Shown: positions 6,462 through 13,230 of the stretch, one piece after another | How positions within the stretch are numbered: position 1 is the first letter of the stretch | How the letters are laid out: each line of letters begins with the position of its first letter | From: Bryobacterales bacterium | Lineage (GTDB): Bacteria > Acidobacteriota > Terriglobia > Bryobacterales > Bryobacteraceae | DNA: 13,414 nt | Reading direction: 5' to 3' | NCBI GenBank assembly: GCA_016789785.1 | Contig: JAEUQE010000239.1 | Span: 1-13,414 of the forward strand | The notes under the pieces: generated by a model | The model's input: only the letters and a program-made list of their open reading frames with translations | Told to the model about the DNA's origin: nothing | Databases searched by the model: none | Position numbers and translations under genes: made by a program

Positions 6462-7670
6462 ATGCGTGTCGCAGCGTTTTTTCTTGCTTTGTCTCTTTGT
6501 CAGGTCTCTTTGTGCAGGGCCGATGACTGGCCGCAGTGGCGTGGTCCGAACCGGGATGGGATTTCAAAGGAAACCGGGCTCATGACGTCGTGGCCGGCGG
6601 GCGGTCCCAAGCAGGTTTGGAAGGCCACGGGGCTTTCCGAGGGCTTCTCCGGCATTGCTGTGGTGAAGGGGCGCATCTACACACTGGGCCAACGCGCCGA
6701 TGAGCAGTTCGTGATGGCGTTCGACGCGGCAACGGGCAAGAAGGTGTGGGAGACGAAGGCGGGACGGTCATTCCGCGAGCGGCGAGGCCACGGTCCGCGT
6801 GGCACGCCCACGGTGGAAGCCGACAGGCTCTGGGCGTTGTCCGCGGATGGAACGCTAGTGTGTCTGGAGGCGGCGACCGGCAAGAAGATCTGGGAACAGA
6901 ACATCGTGGACAAGTTTGGCGGCGAGGTGCCGCACTGGGGCATTTCGGAATCGCCACTGATCGACGGTGAGAAGGTGATTGTGACGCCGGGTGGCCGTGA
7001 TGCTTCGGTTGTCGCGTTGAACAAACTGGATGGGAAGCTGATTTGGAAGAGCCCTGGCGATCGCGCGGCGTACTCGTCGCCGATCATCGTGAACTCGGGT
7101 GGCGTAAAGCAGTACGTCACGCTGACGTCGAACGCCGCGGTGGGTGTGTCGGCGGCGACGGGCGAGCAGCTCTGGCGCTACACGCAGGTGGCGAACAATG
7201 TCGCCAATGTCGCGACGCCGCTTTATGCCAGCGACCACATTTTCGTGTCGTCGGACTACGGGACGGGATGCGCGCTGCTGCGGCTTGCGCCGAAGACGGG
7301 CAAGGCTTCGGAGGTGTACTTCAACCGCGAGATGAAGAATCATCACGCGAGTTCGATTCTGATTGGCAAGCACCTTTTCGGGTTTTCGAGCCAGATCCTC
7401 ACGGCGATGGACATGATGACGGGAAACGTGGCATGGCGCGATCGCAGTGTGGGGAAGGGCAATATGCAGTATGCCGACGGCCACTTCTATGTGATGAGCG
7501 AGCGCGGCGACGTGGCGCTGGTGGAGGCGAGCCCGGAGGCCTACAAGGAGAAGGGGCGCTTCTCGATTCCGCAGGGCAGCTTCAATACCTGGACGCCGCC
7601 GGTGGTGGCGAACGGCCGCATGTATCTGCGCGAGCAGGACAATCTGTATTGCTTTGACGTGAAGAAGTGA
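6462..7670 (+). CDS. PQQ-binding-like beta-propeller repeat protein, secreted
   Basis: A 402-residue exported propeller protein. A signal peptide (1-20) is followed by DWPQWRGPNRDG (22-33), the hallmark start of the PQQ-like (BamB-related) proteins that are common in acidobacteria and planctomycetes. Repeated blade motifs follow: VMAFDAATGKKVWETK (84-99), VCLEAATGKKIWEQN (133-147), VVALNKLDGKLIWKS and AAVGVSAATGEQLWRY. The family mostly serves as a protein-binding scaffold or has no proven enzyme activity; true dehydrogenase residues are not evident, so I would not call it a PQQ enzyme. No Shine-Dalgarno sequence is obvious. The DUF486 gene follows 34 bases later and may be co-transcribed. 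Confidence 0.9.
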   Translation: MRVAAFFLALSLCQVSLCRADDWPQWRGPNRDGISKETGLMTSWPAGGPKQVWKATGLSEGFSGIAVVKGRIYTLGQRADEQFVMAFDAATGKKVWETKAGRSFRERRGHGPRGTPTVEADRLWALSADGTLVCLEAATGKKIWEQNIVDKFGGEVPHWGISESPLIDGEKVIVTPGGRDASVVALNKLDGKLIWKSPGDRAAYSSPIIVNSGGVKQYVTLTSNAAVGVSAATGEQLWRYTQVANNVANVATPLYASDHIFVSSDYGTGCALLRLAPKTGKASEVYFNREMKNHHASSILIGKHLFGFSSQILTAMDMMTGNVAWRDRSVGKGNMQYADGHFYVMSERGDVALVEASPEAYKEKGRFSIPQGSFNTWTPPVVANGRMYLREQDNLYCFDVKK

Positions 7671-7704
7671 GAACCCGCGCGCATGCTGCTACTTTAAGAA
7701 CTGC

Positions 7705-8037
7705 ATGCTTACGGTCGCACTTCTCGTCGGCTCCAACATCTTCATGACGCTGGCCTGGTATGGCCACTTGAAACATCGCTCTACGGATATCTGGCGCGTG
7801 ATTCTCATCAGTTGGCTGATCGCACTGCCAGAGTACTGTTTGCAGGTGCCGGCGAATCGCCTGGGCTATGGCAAGTTCACTGCCTATCAACTGAAGATCA
7901 TGCAGGAAGTGATCACGCTGGTGGTGTTCATGGTGTTCGCCTATCTCTACTTCGGTGAGGCGATCCGTTGGAACTACGTGGCGGCGTTTGTGTGCATGGT
8001 GGCGGCGGTAGCGTTCGCCTTTGCGGGGCACAAGTAG
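7705..8037 (+). CDS. DMT family small membrane protein (DUF486)
   Basis: A 110-residue integral membrane protein of the DUF486 family, related to the drug/metabolite transporter fold. Four hydrophobic segments are seen (about 1-19, 30-48, 64-84 and 88-107). Family motifs are SNIFMTLAWYGHLK near the start, WLIALPEYCLQVPANRLGY in the middle and QLKIMQEVITLVVF in the third segment. It is full length for the family (about 110-120). The function is unknown; a role in small-molecule export is only inferred. It is probably transcribed with the PQQ-like gene. It converges on the AbiE toxin remnant, with 43 bases between and no clear terminator. Confidence 0.93.
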   Translation: MLTVALLVGSNIFMTLAWYGHLKHRSTDIWRVILISWLIALPEYCLQVPANRLGYGKFTAYQLKIMQEVITLVVFMVFAYLYFGEAIRWNYVAAFVCMVAAVAFAFAGHK

Positions 8038-8080
8038 AGGATGGTTGCGGGCAAGCATACTGAACGCCTCCAAGTAACCG

Positions 8081-9000
8081 TCACTCCTTCTCTTTCCATC
8101 CAGCCGAGGGTTGCCAGGCGAGATTGCTGTGCGCGCCCGCCACCTCATCCATCACTGGCATCACAAACGCGGCAATTGCGCTCCCCACGATCTCCAGTTC
8201 AACTTGATCGTCCGAGTGCCGGATGCGCTGAAGAAACGCCTTCCACAACTTGATCTTCCCGGGGTCTTTCAGAAACGCTTCGGTCAATGCGGGCGGCAAA
8301 CCTTTGGGCAAGCCGGTCTTCCGGCGCTCGAACGTTGCGATGATCGCGCGCCGAAGCCGGGCCATACGGACGATTGCTCGCGCAAGAGCATCCAGATGTC
8401 GAAGAAGTCTTTCATCCGGCTGTTGGCGGCGCCGAGCGTGACCATCGCCTCGAACTTCTCCGCAATCACAACCTCCGGCGGGTAGGCCCGCAGCAGGGGC
8501 GCAGGTAAATCAAGCATCACCGGAACTCTCGATTCCACTGGCGCAGGATCGACCACGTCGCCAAAGCCGATGTCGATTTGCAGCGTGACCCTTGCCCTGT
8601 CGAGCGTGGCGACGACGAGCACGCGAATGCCATCGTACTCGGCATCTTCCCGAATCGCCTCTCCCCGGATGCCGTCGAGGTCAAATTCAATTCCATCGTC
8701 AGCTTGCAGGGAGCAGATTTCCCGTACCGTCCGGACCACGCGGTCGATGTCCGGGTTGCCGTAGCCGAGCAAATCCAAGTCACGCGTGGGGCGCGCCAGT
8801 TCGCCCTTCCAGATCAGAAACAATGTTGCGCCCTTGAGCACAAACTGGTCGCGCTGTTTCGACGCGCCCAACCGATAGAGGAAACGCTCGGCAACCCAGC
8901 GGCCCAGGACGAACTGAAAATCTTCCTTGCGATCCCGTGAGCGATTGAGCAGTTTGGCGCGGCAGGAAGCCGCCACGTTCTTGACCTCCTTCCCTTTCAC
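8081..9000 (-). pseudogene. abiEii: AbiEii-type nucleotidyltransferase toxin, frameshifted
   Basis: The toxin of an AbiE system, split into two frames. Codons from 9000 down to about 8364 encode the nucleotidyltransferase core: NVAAS start, LKGATLFLIW (motif around Thr60), RDLDLLG (Asp74, Asp76), QIDIGFGD (Asp143), EKFEAM (Lys182) and MKDFFDIWMLL (Asp198, Asp201). The expected continuation ARLRRAIIATFERRKTGLP is in the -1 frame, running to the stop at 8081. One missing base near 8361-8367 explains it, since adding a base would give ...SSVLARLRRAI.... The restored protein, about 305 residues, is normal for the family. No slippery heptamer is visible, so this is a mutation or sequencing error rather than programmed shifting. 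The GTG start at 9000 overlaps the antitoxin stop by 4 bases (GTGA). A perfect AAGGAGGT lies just inside the gene, 7 bases before a second GTG (8979). Confidence 0.88.
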
Positions 9001-9599
9001 AGGCTCGCCTCAATGTAAGGCCGCATGACCTTGGACACGCGGCAGATACTGGCGTAATGTTGGATTTCGTCCACCGTCGCTTTGCGCTGTCGCAGGGTAT
9101 CCTTAAGCGCTTCCAGCGCCACGTCCAGCCCGATCTTGTTGCGGTACTTGAAGCAATCCGCCACCGTCTTGGCCGGTTCAAAGATGCGCACCGGTACGCC
9201 TTCGATCCGATGTGTTCGCACGCCGGTCTTGAACGTTGCCTCCGAGTAGCGAACGACCCGATGCGCGGTGGTGGAAATGTTCGGGTATCGTGCCCGCACC
9301 GGGATCCCAAGCCAAACTTCGGCGGGCTGTTGCGTGGTCAGTTCATGGAATCGCAGCGCGGACAGTAGGCAGATCACGCCTTGCGGCACTTCCTTTGCGA
9401 CGACTGCCAGACTGTGATGCTCCGTTGGGGAGGCATCGGCAAGTTCGTACAGACCGCGACCGGAACGGTAGAGCATTCCCTGCCTGGTGAGCCGGATCAG
9501 GTACTCTCGGGCGATACCATGCCGTTCCAGATCACGAGGACGAATGATCCCCTGCTTTCTGGCGATGGCGAGTATTCTCTCTGCGAGGGACTTGCTCAT
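8997..9599 (-). CDS. abiEi: AbiEi-type antitoxin, winged-helix autorepressor
   Basis: The antitoxin of a type IV toxin-antitoxin (AbiE) pair; 200 residues from the ATG at 9599. Residues 1-52 form a winged-helix DNA-binding domain (SLAERILAIARKQGIIRPRDL, RGLYELAD). The C-terminal antitoxin domain follows, with VICLLSALRFHELTTQ (75-90), VWLGIP, GVPVRIFEPAKTVADCFKYR (134-153) and LDVALEALKD. In known systems AbiEi represses its own promoter by binding inverted repeats and blocks the effect of the toxin without direct binding. A longer reading frame up to 9707 exists, but the extra 36 residues look non-coding and would run through the promoter. It overlaps the toxin start by 4 bases. It appears intact although the toxin is frameshifted. 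Confidence 0.92.
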   Translation of the reverse strand: MSKSLAERILAIARKQGIIRPRDLERHGIAREYLIRLTRQGMLYRSGRGLYELADASPTEHHSLAVVAKEVPQGVICLLSALRFHELTTQQPAEVWLGIPVRARYPNISTTAHRVVRYSEATFKTGVRTHRIEGVPVRIFEPAKTVADCFKYRNKIGLDVALEALKDTLRQRKATVDEIQHYASICRVSKVMRPYIEASL

Positions 9600-9615
9600 G
9601 TCGCTGTTACGTTCT

Positions 9616-9651
9616 GTTGATAGATTATGCACAACTATCAACACTTTGCAA
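9616..9651 (-). promoter_or_regulatory. AbiE promoter with overlapping inverted-repeat operator
   Basis: A perfect inverted repeat GTTGATAG (9616-9623) / CTATCAAC (9635-9642), with an 11-base spacer, lies 17 bases upstream of the antitoxin ATG. On the minus strand TTGCAA (9651-9646), 16 bases, then CATAAT (9629-9624) make a plausible -35/-10 pair that the repeat overlaps. This is the layout expected for AbiEi autorepression. The 5' leader would be short (about 18 bases) and without a clear Shine-Dalgarno sequence. Confidence 0.75.
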
Positions 9652-9725
9652 CATCCATTGCCTCCACAGAAGGGCAGCAGGCTCGTAGGACCCCCGCGAT
9701 CGCTCATTTTCGTTCACCTCGCCCT

Positions 9726-9773
9726 GCACCGAGACGATTCCCGGCGTGGCAGGACTGAAGCCCTGCGCTAACC
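9726..9773 (-). repeat. Palindromic element E2
   Basis: It aligns over its whole length with element E3 (12878-12920): both start GCACCG, pass through CGATT-CCGGCG-TGGCAGG or near equivalents, and end in CCTGCG-TTACC (here CCCTGCGCTAACC). The stem GCAGG-ACTGAAG-CCCTGC lies near 9749-9766. It sits between the AbiE promoter region and the end of the glycosyltransferase-methyltransferase gene. On the minus strand its TAG (9770-9768) closes a short hydrophobic reading frame. Apart from this element and that fragment, 9652-9852 holds no gene. Confidence 0.6.
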
Positions 9774-9852
9774 ATGAGGCGCGCGGCCCCAAGATGCAAA
9801 CGTGAACAGTATCAGGCCCAATGGTGCGAGGGAGCCCCGTTCGGTTGCAGAC

Positions 9853-11385
9853 CTACTTCGGGCGGACGGCGAACATGCACTGATAGCCCAGCAATCCCGG
9901 CATCAGAACGGTGGCCCAGTGCAGCACTTCGGTCACGGCGCGCATCAGCGGATTCTTCGCGGGCACGCCCAACGCGAGTTCGAGAGGCATCACGGTGACG
10001 GTCTCTTTCACGATCTGGAAGCCGCACCGCTCGATCATGCGCCGGGCGGTCTTGCGTGTGAAGAAGCGGAGATGCGTGCGATCGAGGATGCCCCGGTCGG
10101 TGTATTCGAAGCGGCCGAACAGCATCGCCAAACGAACGGTGATGTTGGCGACGTTGGGCAGTGAGATCAGCACCTGACCCTGCGGCGTCAGCAGACCGGC
10201 GCAATCGCGAAGAATGCGCTCGGGGTCGGGCAGATGCTCGATGACGTCCATCAAGAGGACCTTGTCGAACTTTCTACGCTCCATTTGCGCCATCGCGGGC
10301 TTGAGGCCCTCACTCAGGTCGGCGCGCACATACTCGTGGAGAGCGTCGCGGCGGCGGGGCTGATCCACCATGTCGATGCCTGAGACTTCGTTGCCAAGCT
10401 GGCTGATGTCGGCCGCCTGGAAGCCTTCGCCACAACCCACGTCGAGCACACGTTGCTTCGAGCCGACCCAGCGCCGCAGCGTGTCGTGGCTTGAGTAGCG
10501 GCTCTCCTTGACGGGGTAGTGGGTCCAATACTCGGCGAACTCGGGGAATTTTTCGATCGAGCGGATGGTGCGCTTGTAGCGGATCACGGCGCGGGTGACG
10601 TCCTTGGCGTACTTCATGCCATTGACGTAGCAGATCTCGTCGCCGTAGTAAGTGGGAATCGGCACCTCGGTGATGCGGAAGCCCTGGTGATGCAGCTTGA
10701 TGATGATTTCGGTGTCGTAGTGGAAATCATCGGTCATGTGCGTCATGTCGATCTGCTTCAGCGCATGCAGATTGTAGGCGCGATAGCCGCTATGGAATTC
10801 CGTGAGGTTGAGGCCGAACGCGCGGTTCTCCATCGTGGTGAGGATGCGGTTGCCTGCATACTTGTAGAGCGGCATACCGCCCTTGAGCGGCCCGCCGTAG
10901 TCCTTCATCATGCGCGAGCCGAACACGGCATCGGCTTCGCCGGTCACCAGCGGATGGTAGAGATGCGAGATGATTTCGGGTGCGTACTGGCCGTCGCCAT
11001 GGAGCAGCACCACGACATCGAAGCCCTTGTCGATGAAGTACTGATAGCCTGCCTTCTGATTGCCGCCGTAGCCCTTGTTCTCCGGGTGACGCACCACGTG
11101 CAGCTTCGTGCCGAGTTCACTGAGGGCTTTGTAGCCGAGCGCCAACTCGTAGGTCGCGTCCTGGCTGGCATCATCCATGATCGCGATTTCCGCCACGTTG
11201 TCCCAGGCTTCCATCGGGATGCGATTCAGCACCTTCTTGATAGTGGTGACGGCGTTATAGGCGACGATCAGAATGCCGATCTTCTTGCCGTGATTGTATG
11301 CGCGAGGATCCGCCACGCTCGAAGTGGCGGGGACGGTGGAATCCATGGCAGGGCCTGCCTTCCGGACTGCAGTGGAGGACGCCAT
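9853..11385 (-). CDS. Bifunctional family 2 glycosyltransferase / SAM-dependent methyltransferase
   Basis: A 510-residue two-domain protein. Residues 35-255 are a DPM1-like GT2 domain: ILIVAYNA (39-46), IMDDASQD (69-76), ENKGYGGNQKAGY (102-114), HGDGQYAPE (129-137, metal site, usually DADGQ), SGYRAYN (199-205) and EVPIPTYYGDE (240-250). Residues 300-460 are a class I methyltransferase: VLDVGCGEGF (313-322, SAM motif I), SGIDMVD, LLMDVIEHLPDPE (377-389) and ISLPNVANI. A hydrophobic stretch (488-507) near the end may touch the membrane. It probably transfers a sugar to polyprenyl phosphate or a surface glycan and methylates a product of the same pathway; the reaction is inferred. The start is the ATG at 11385; Met14 is an alternative, because the first ~30 residues are low complexity. 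It follows the cytochrome gene by about 50 bases. Confidence 0.9.
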   Translation of the reverse strand: MASSTAVRKAGPAMDSTVPATSSVADPRAYNHGKKIGILIVAYNAVTTIKKVLNRIPMEAWDNVAEIAIMDDASQDATYELALGYKALSELGTKLHVVRHPENKGYGGNQKAGYQYFIDKGFDVVVLLHGDGQYAPEIISHLYHPLVTGEADAVFGSRMMKDYGGPLKGGMPLYKYAGNRILTTMENRAFGLNLTEFHSGYRAYNLHALKQIDMTHMTDDFHYDTEIIIKLHHQGFRITEVPIPTYYGDEICYVNGMKYAKDVTRAVIRYKRTIRSIEKFPEFAEYWTHYPVKESRYSSHDTLRRWVGSKQRVLDVGCGEGFQAADISQLGNEVSGIDMVDQPRRRDALHEYVRADLSEGLKPAMAQMERRKFDKVLLMDVIEHLPDPERILRDCAGLLTPQGQVLISLPNVANITVRLAMLFGRFEYTDRGILDRTHLRFFTRKTARRMIERCGFQIVKETVTVMPLELALGVPAKNPLMRAVTEVLHWATVLMPGLLGYQCMFAVRPK

Positions 11386-11436
11386 TGGCTCTAATCAGTG
11401 TACACTACGGTGCCGCGGTGAGCATCCTTAACGGGA

Positions 11437-12690
11437 CTACTTCTTGTAGCGGTAGATGGTGGTGAAGGGATCGCTGGCGGCGGGCACGGCGATGTCCACA
11501 TAGGCCACCATCATCTCGTCGCGGGTCTGATCGCCCCAGCGCACCTCGGCTTTCGGATCGGGATTCCACGGATTGTTGGGCGAATTGTCGAAGATTGCCT
11601 TGCAGCCCATGCGCGATTTCACGGGCACTTCGAGCGGTTGCGCGAGCTGATACTCGATCTGCCAGTTGCGGTTGAATTGCGGCACGCGAATCACTGGTTC
11701 GATGCGGCCGTCGGGCCACTTCATCCAGCAATCGAAGCTCTTGCCGCGGAGGTGCATGTGGGGAATGATGGAAAGCACGCGCGCCGGGGCGAGGAACGGC
11801 CAGTTCGCTTCCACGGGATGATCGGGTGCGCCGGGAGGAATGACGAAGGTCGGGTTGCCCACGGCGATGGTGTGGATGCGCTCGCGGACCGGAGTCTTGG
11901 CGAACACGAGGCCAATGCGGCTGCGGTCTTTGCCCGGCTTTCCATTGGGCTGATAGTGAAGCTGGAAGATCAGTTCGGCGCCCGCGGGAATGAGCCGTGC
12001 CTGGCCTTCGGGAAACTTCTGTGCGGGGCCGCCGGGAACATACTGTGCGAACAACTCGTCGGCGGGGCCGCGGGTGCCGCTTCGATTCGTGATGGGCACT
12101 CCTTCGCCGGCCTTCAACTGCGGAAGCCACTTGGAGCCCTTGGGCCGCAGGTAGACGCCGATGTGATGCACGACGGCGCGGTTGCCGGGGCGCACTTCCA
12201 TCTCCTGAATCCAGCGGTCTTCGGCGAAGTTTGTGGGAACGGCGAAGTGCATGTAGTCGAGTTCGCCCTTGTTGGGGACTTCGAAGTCGACGGGCATTTC
12301 GAAGATGAGGTCGGGCCTGGAGATCGCCCAGCCATCGATGAAGGTGAGTGGTTTGGGCGCCTGCTTGATGCTGCCTTCCCGTGAGCCTTGATCCGTCCAA
12401 GCGCGGATGGTCTCGACTTCGGCATCGGTAAGCTGGCGGGTGTTGGAGAACTTGCCGATGGTTGGGTCGGCATGCCAGGGAGGCATGCGGCGCGTGACCA
12501 CGCTCTCGCGAATCGCCTTGGCCCACGGCCGTGTCTCTTTGTAGGTGAGTAGGGACATCGGCGCGGCTTCGCCGGGACGATGACACGTCTGGCAGTGCTT
12601 CTGGAGGATCGGAGCAACGTCGCGATGAAAAGTGGGCGATGCGGCGATCGCCACCCAGGGCAGAAGCACGCTCCATGCGAGCGGTTTCAT
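11437..12690 (-). CDS. Cytochrome c / copper type II monooxygenase-like secreted protein
   Basis: A 417-residue exported protein. A signal peptide (MKPLAWSVLLPWVAIAA) is followed by a c-type heme domain with CQTCH (33-37) and a likely distal methionine in RRMPPWH (Met69), then a two-part beta domain resembling peptidylglycine monooxygenase-like copper proteins: VVHHIGVY (His175, His176), FQLHYQPNG (His245) and IIPHMHLRGKSFDCW (His311, His313), with a later Met in SRMGCKAIFDNS. Heme plus copper suggests an extracytoplasmic redox enzyme; the substrate is unknown. The ATG at 12690 is chosen over a GTG at 12702, because the signal peptide begins there. The protein ends TTIYRYKK. A paralogous C-terminal domain is encoded at 13226-13414. 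Confidence 0.88.
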   Translation of the reverse strand: MKPLAWSVLLPWVAIAASPTFHRDVAPILQKHCQTCHRPGEAAPMSLLTYKETRPWAKAIRESVVTRRMPPWHADPTIGKFSNTRQLTDAEVETIRAWTDQGSREGSIKQAPKPLTFIDGWAISRPDLIFEMPVDFEVPNKGELDYMHFAVPTNFAEDRWIQEMEVRPGNRAVVHHIGVYLRPKGSKWLPQLKAGEGVPITNRSGTRGPADELFAQYVPGGPAQKFPEGQARLIPAGAELIFQLHYQPNGKPGKDRSRIGLVFAKTPVRERIHTIAVGNPTFVIPPGAPDHPVEANWPFLAPARVLSIIPHMHLRGKSFDCWMKWPDGRIEPVIRVPQFNRNWQIEYQLAQPLEVPVKSRMGCKAIFDNSPNNPWNPDPKAEVRWGDQTRDEMMVAYVDIAVPAASDPFTTIYRYKK

Positions 12691-12702
12691 GACTTCGTAC
12701 AC

Positions 12703-12877
12703 CGTTTCATAAGTACTGCCGTAACGCAGACACTTTCGCCTGCCACTTCCCCTCTCAAGGGGAAGCCTGTTTCGCCGCTTCCGGAGCTTGCCGCGGCGGA
12801 AGTTACTAATTGTTCACCGCTGGGACACTAAGTTCGCCGATCTCTTCGGGCCGAATGTGTAACCAGCGGGGCCAAGC
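12703..12877. other. Stem-loop-rich gap upstream of the cytochrome gene
   Basis: No gene. It holds a reverse-oriented relative of the palindromic core (CCGTAACGCAG at 12719-12729, then CACTTTCGCCTGCC), a perfect 7-bp hairpin (TTCCCCT 12747-12753 / AGGGGAA 12758-12764) and a second stem (CTTCCG 12778-12783 / CGGAAG 12797-12802). The GTAACGCAG at 12721-12729 and the CTGCGTTAC at 12911-12919 are exact inverted repeats, so the segment between could be one ~200-base non-autonomous element. The cytochrome gene's promoter must be here; I see no convincing hexamers. Confidence 0.45.
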
Positions 12878-12920
12878 ACCGGCACGATTGCCGGCGCGGC
12901 AGGCTTAAGCCTGCGTTACC
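12878..12920 (-). repeat. Palindromic element E3
   Basis: Two stem-loops: CCGGCA (12879-12884) / TGCCGG (12889-12894) with loop CGAT, and the perfect 16-base palindrome GCAGGCTTAAGCCTGC (12899-12914), followed by GTTACC. It is the fullest member of the element family in this window and closes the tandem array to its right. Its TAA (minus strand, 12918-12916) ends the third copy of the repeated reading frame. Confidence 0.7.
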
Positions 12921-13055
12921 GAAAGTATACGACAAAGCTCGCGGCTGAAGGCGGTTCCACGCGCAGCTTCGTGCCGACGGGCATTTGCAAAGGCTGGCGA
13001 AGCTCGAAGGTGCGGTTCCATTCGGGTTTGTAATTGCGCAGCCAGAACAACGGCT
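12916..13055 (-). repeat. Copy 3 of the repeated gene 3' end
   Basis: Read on the minus strand, this copy starts at GAGCCG (Glu-Pro) and stays open for about 45 codons: LFWLRNYKPEWNRTFELRQ, then PLQMPVGTKLRVEPPSAASF and VVYFR-stop (TAA 12918-12916). It matches the end of the gene at 13226-13414 with few amino-acid changes and no frameshift. Against copy 2 I count about ten differences over about 140 bases. There is no start codon or ribosome-binding site, so by itself it should be silent. Confidence 0.85.
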
Positions 13056-13070
13056 CAGGCCTGCGTTACC
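13051..13070 (-). repeat. Palindromic element E4, between copies 3 and 2
   Basis: A short member: CGGCT-CAGGCCTG-CGTTACC. The inner palindrome CAGGCCTG is a cut-down form of the E3 stem. Its TAA (13068-13066, minus strand) ends copy 2, and its other edge merges into the first codons (GAGCCG) of copy 3. Confidence 0.6.
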
Positions 13071-13205
13071 GCAAGTGTACGATGAAGCTCGCGGCTGAAG
13101 GCGGTTCCACGCGCAGCTTCGTTCCGGCGGGCATTTGCAAAGGCTGGCGAAGCTCGAAGGTGCGGTTCCATTCGGGTTTGTAATTGCGAAGCCACAGCAG
13201 CGGCT
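13066..13205 (-). repeat. Copy 2 of the repeated gene 3' end
   Basis: The minus strand reads PLLWLRNYKPEWNRTFELRQ, then PLQMPAGTKLRVEPPSAASF and IVHLR-stop (TAA 13068-13066). It is open and without frameshift. The spacing from the same point in copy 1 is 160 bases, and to copy 3 it is 150. A 103-codon frame covers this copy, but its first part reads the real gene out of frame. Confidence 0.85.
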
Positions 13206-13230
13206 GAAGCCGACCGAAGCCTACGTTACC
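13201..13230 (-). repeat. Palindromic element E5, at the stop codon of the truncated gene
   Basis: CGGCTGAAGCCG (13201-13212) forms a 5-bp hairpin; ACCGAAGCCTACGTTACC then carries the family core with one change (CTACGTTACC). Its TAA (13228-13226) is the stop of the gene at the window edge, in the same CGG-TAA setting as at E1, E3 and E4. Confidence 0.6.

Noticed and set aside
8997..9707. Longer 236-residue form of the AbiEi antitoxin
   Set aside because: The extra 36 codons cross the inverted-repeat operator and the predicted -35/-10, and the typical family start is MSKSLAERIL at 9599.
10519..11394. 291-codon plus-strand frame opposite the glycosyltransferase-methyltransferase
   Set aside because: It is antisense to a gene with complete GT2 and SAM motifs; the valine/histidine/aspartate-rich product is typical of an antisense shadow.
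12878..13230. Integron attC sites, because of GTTAC ends and tandem cassettes
   Set aside because: The ends do not fit the attC core patterns (GTTRRRY / RYYYAAC), cassettes would carry whole genes, and no integrase is present.
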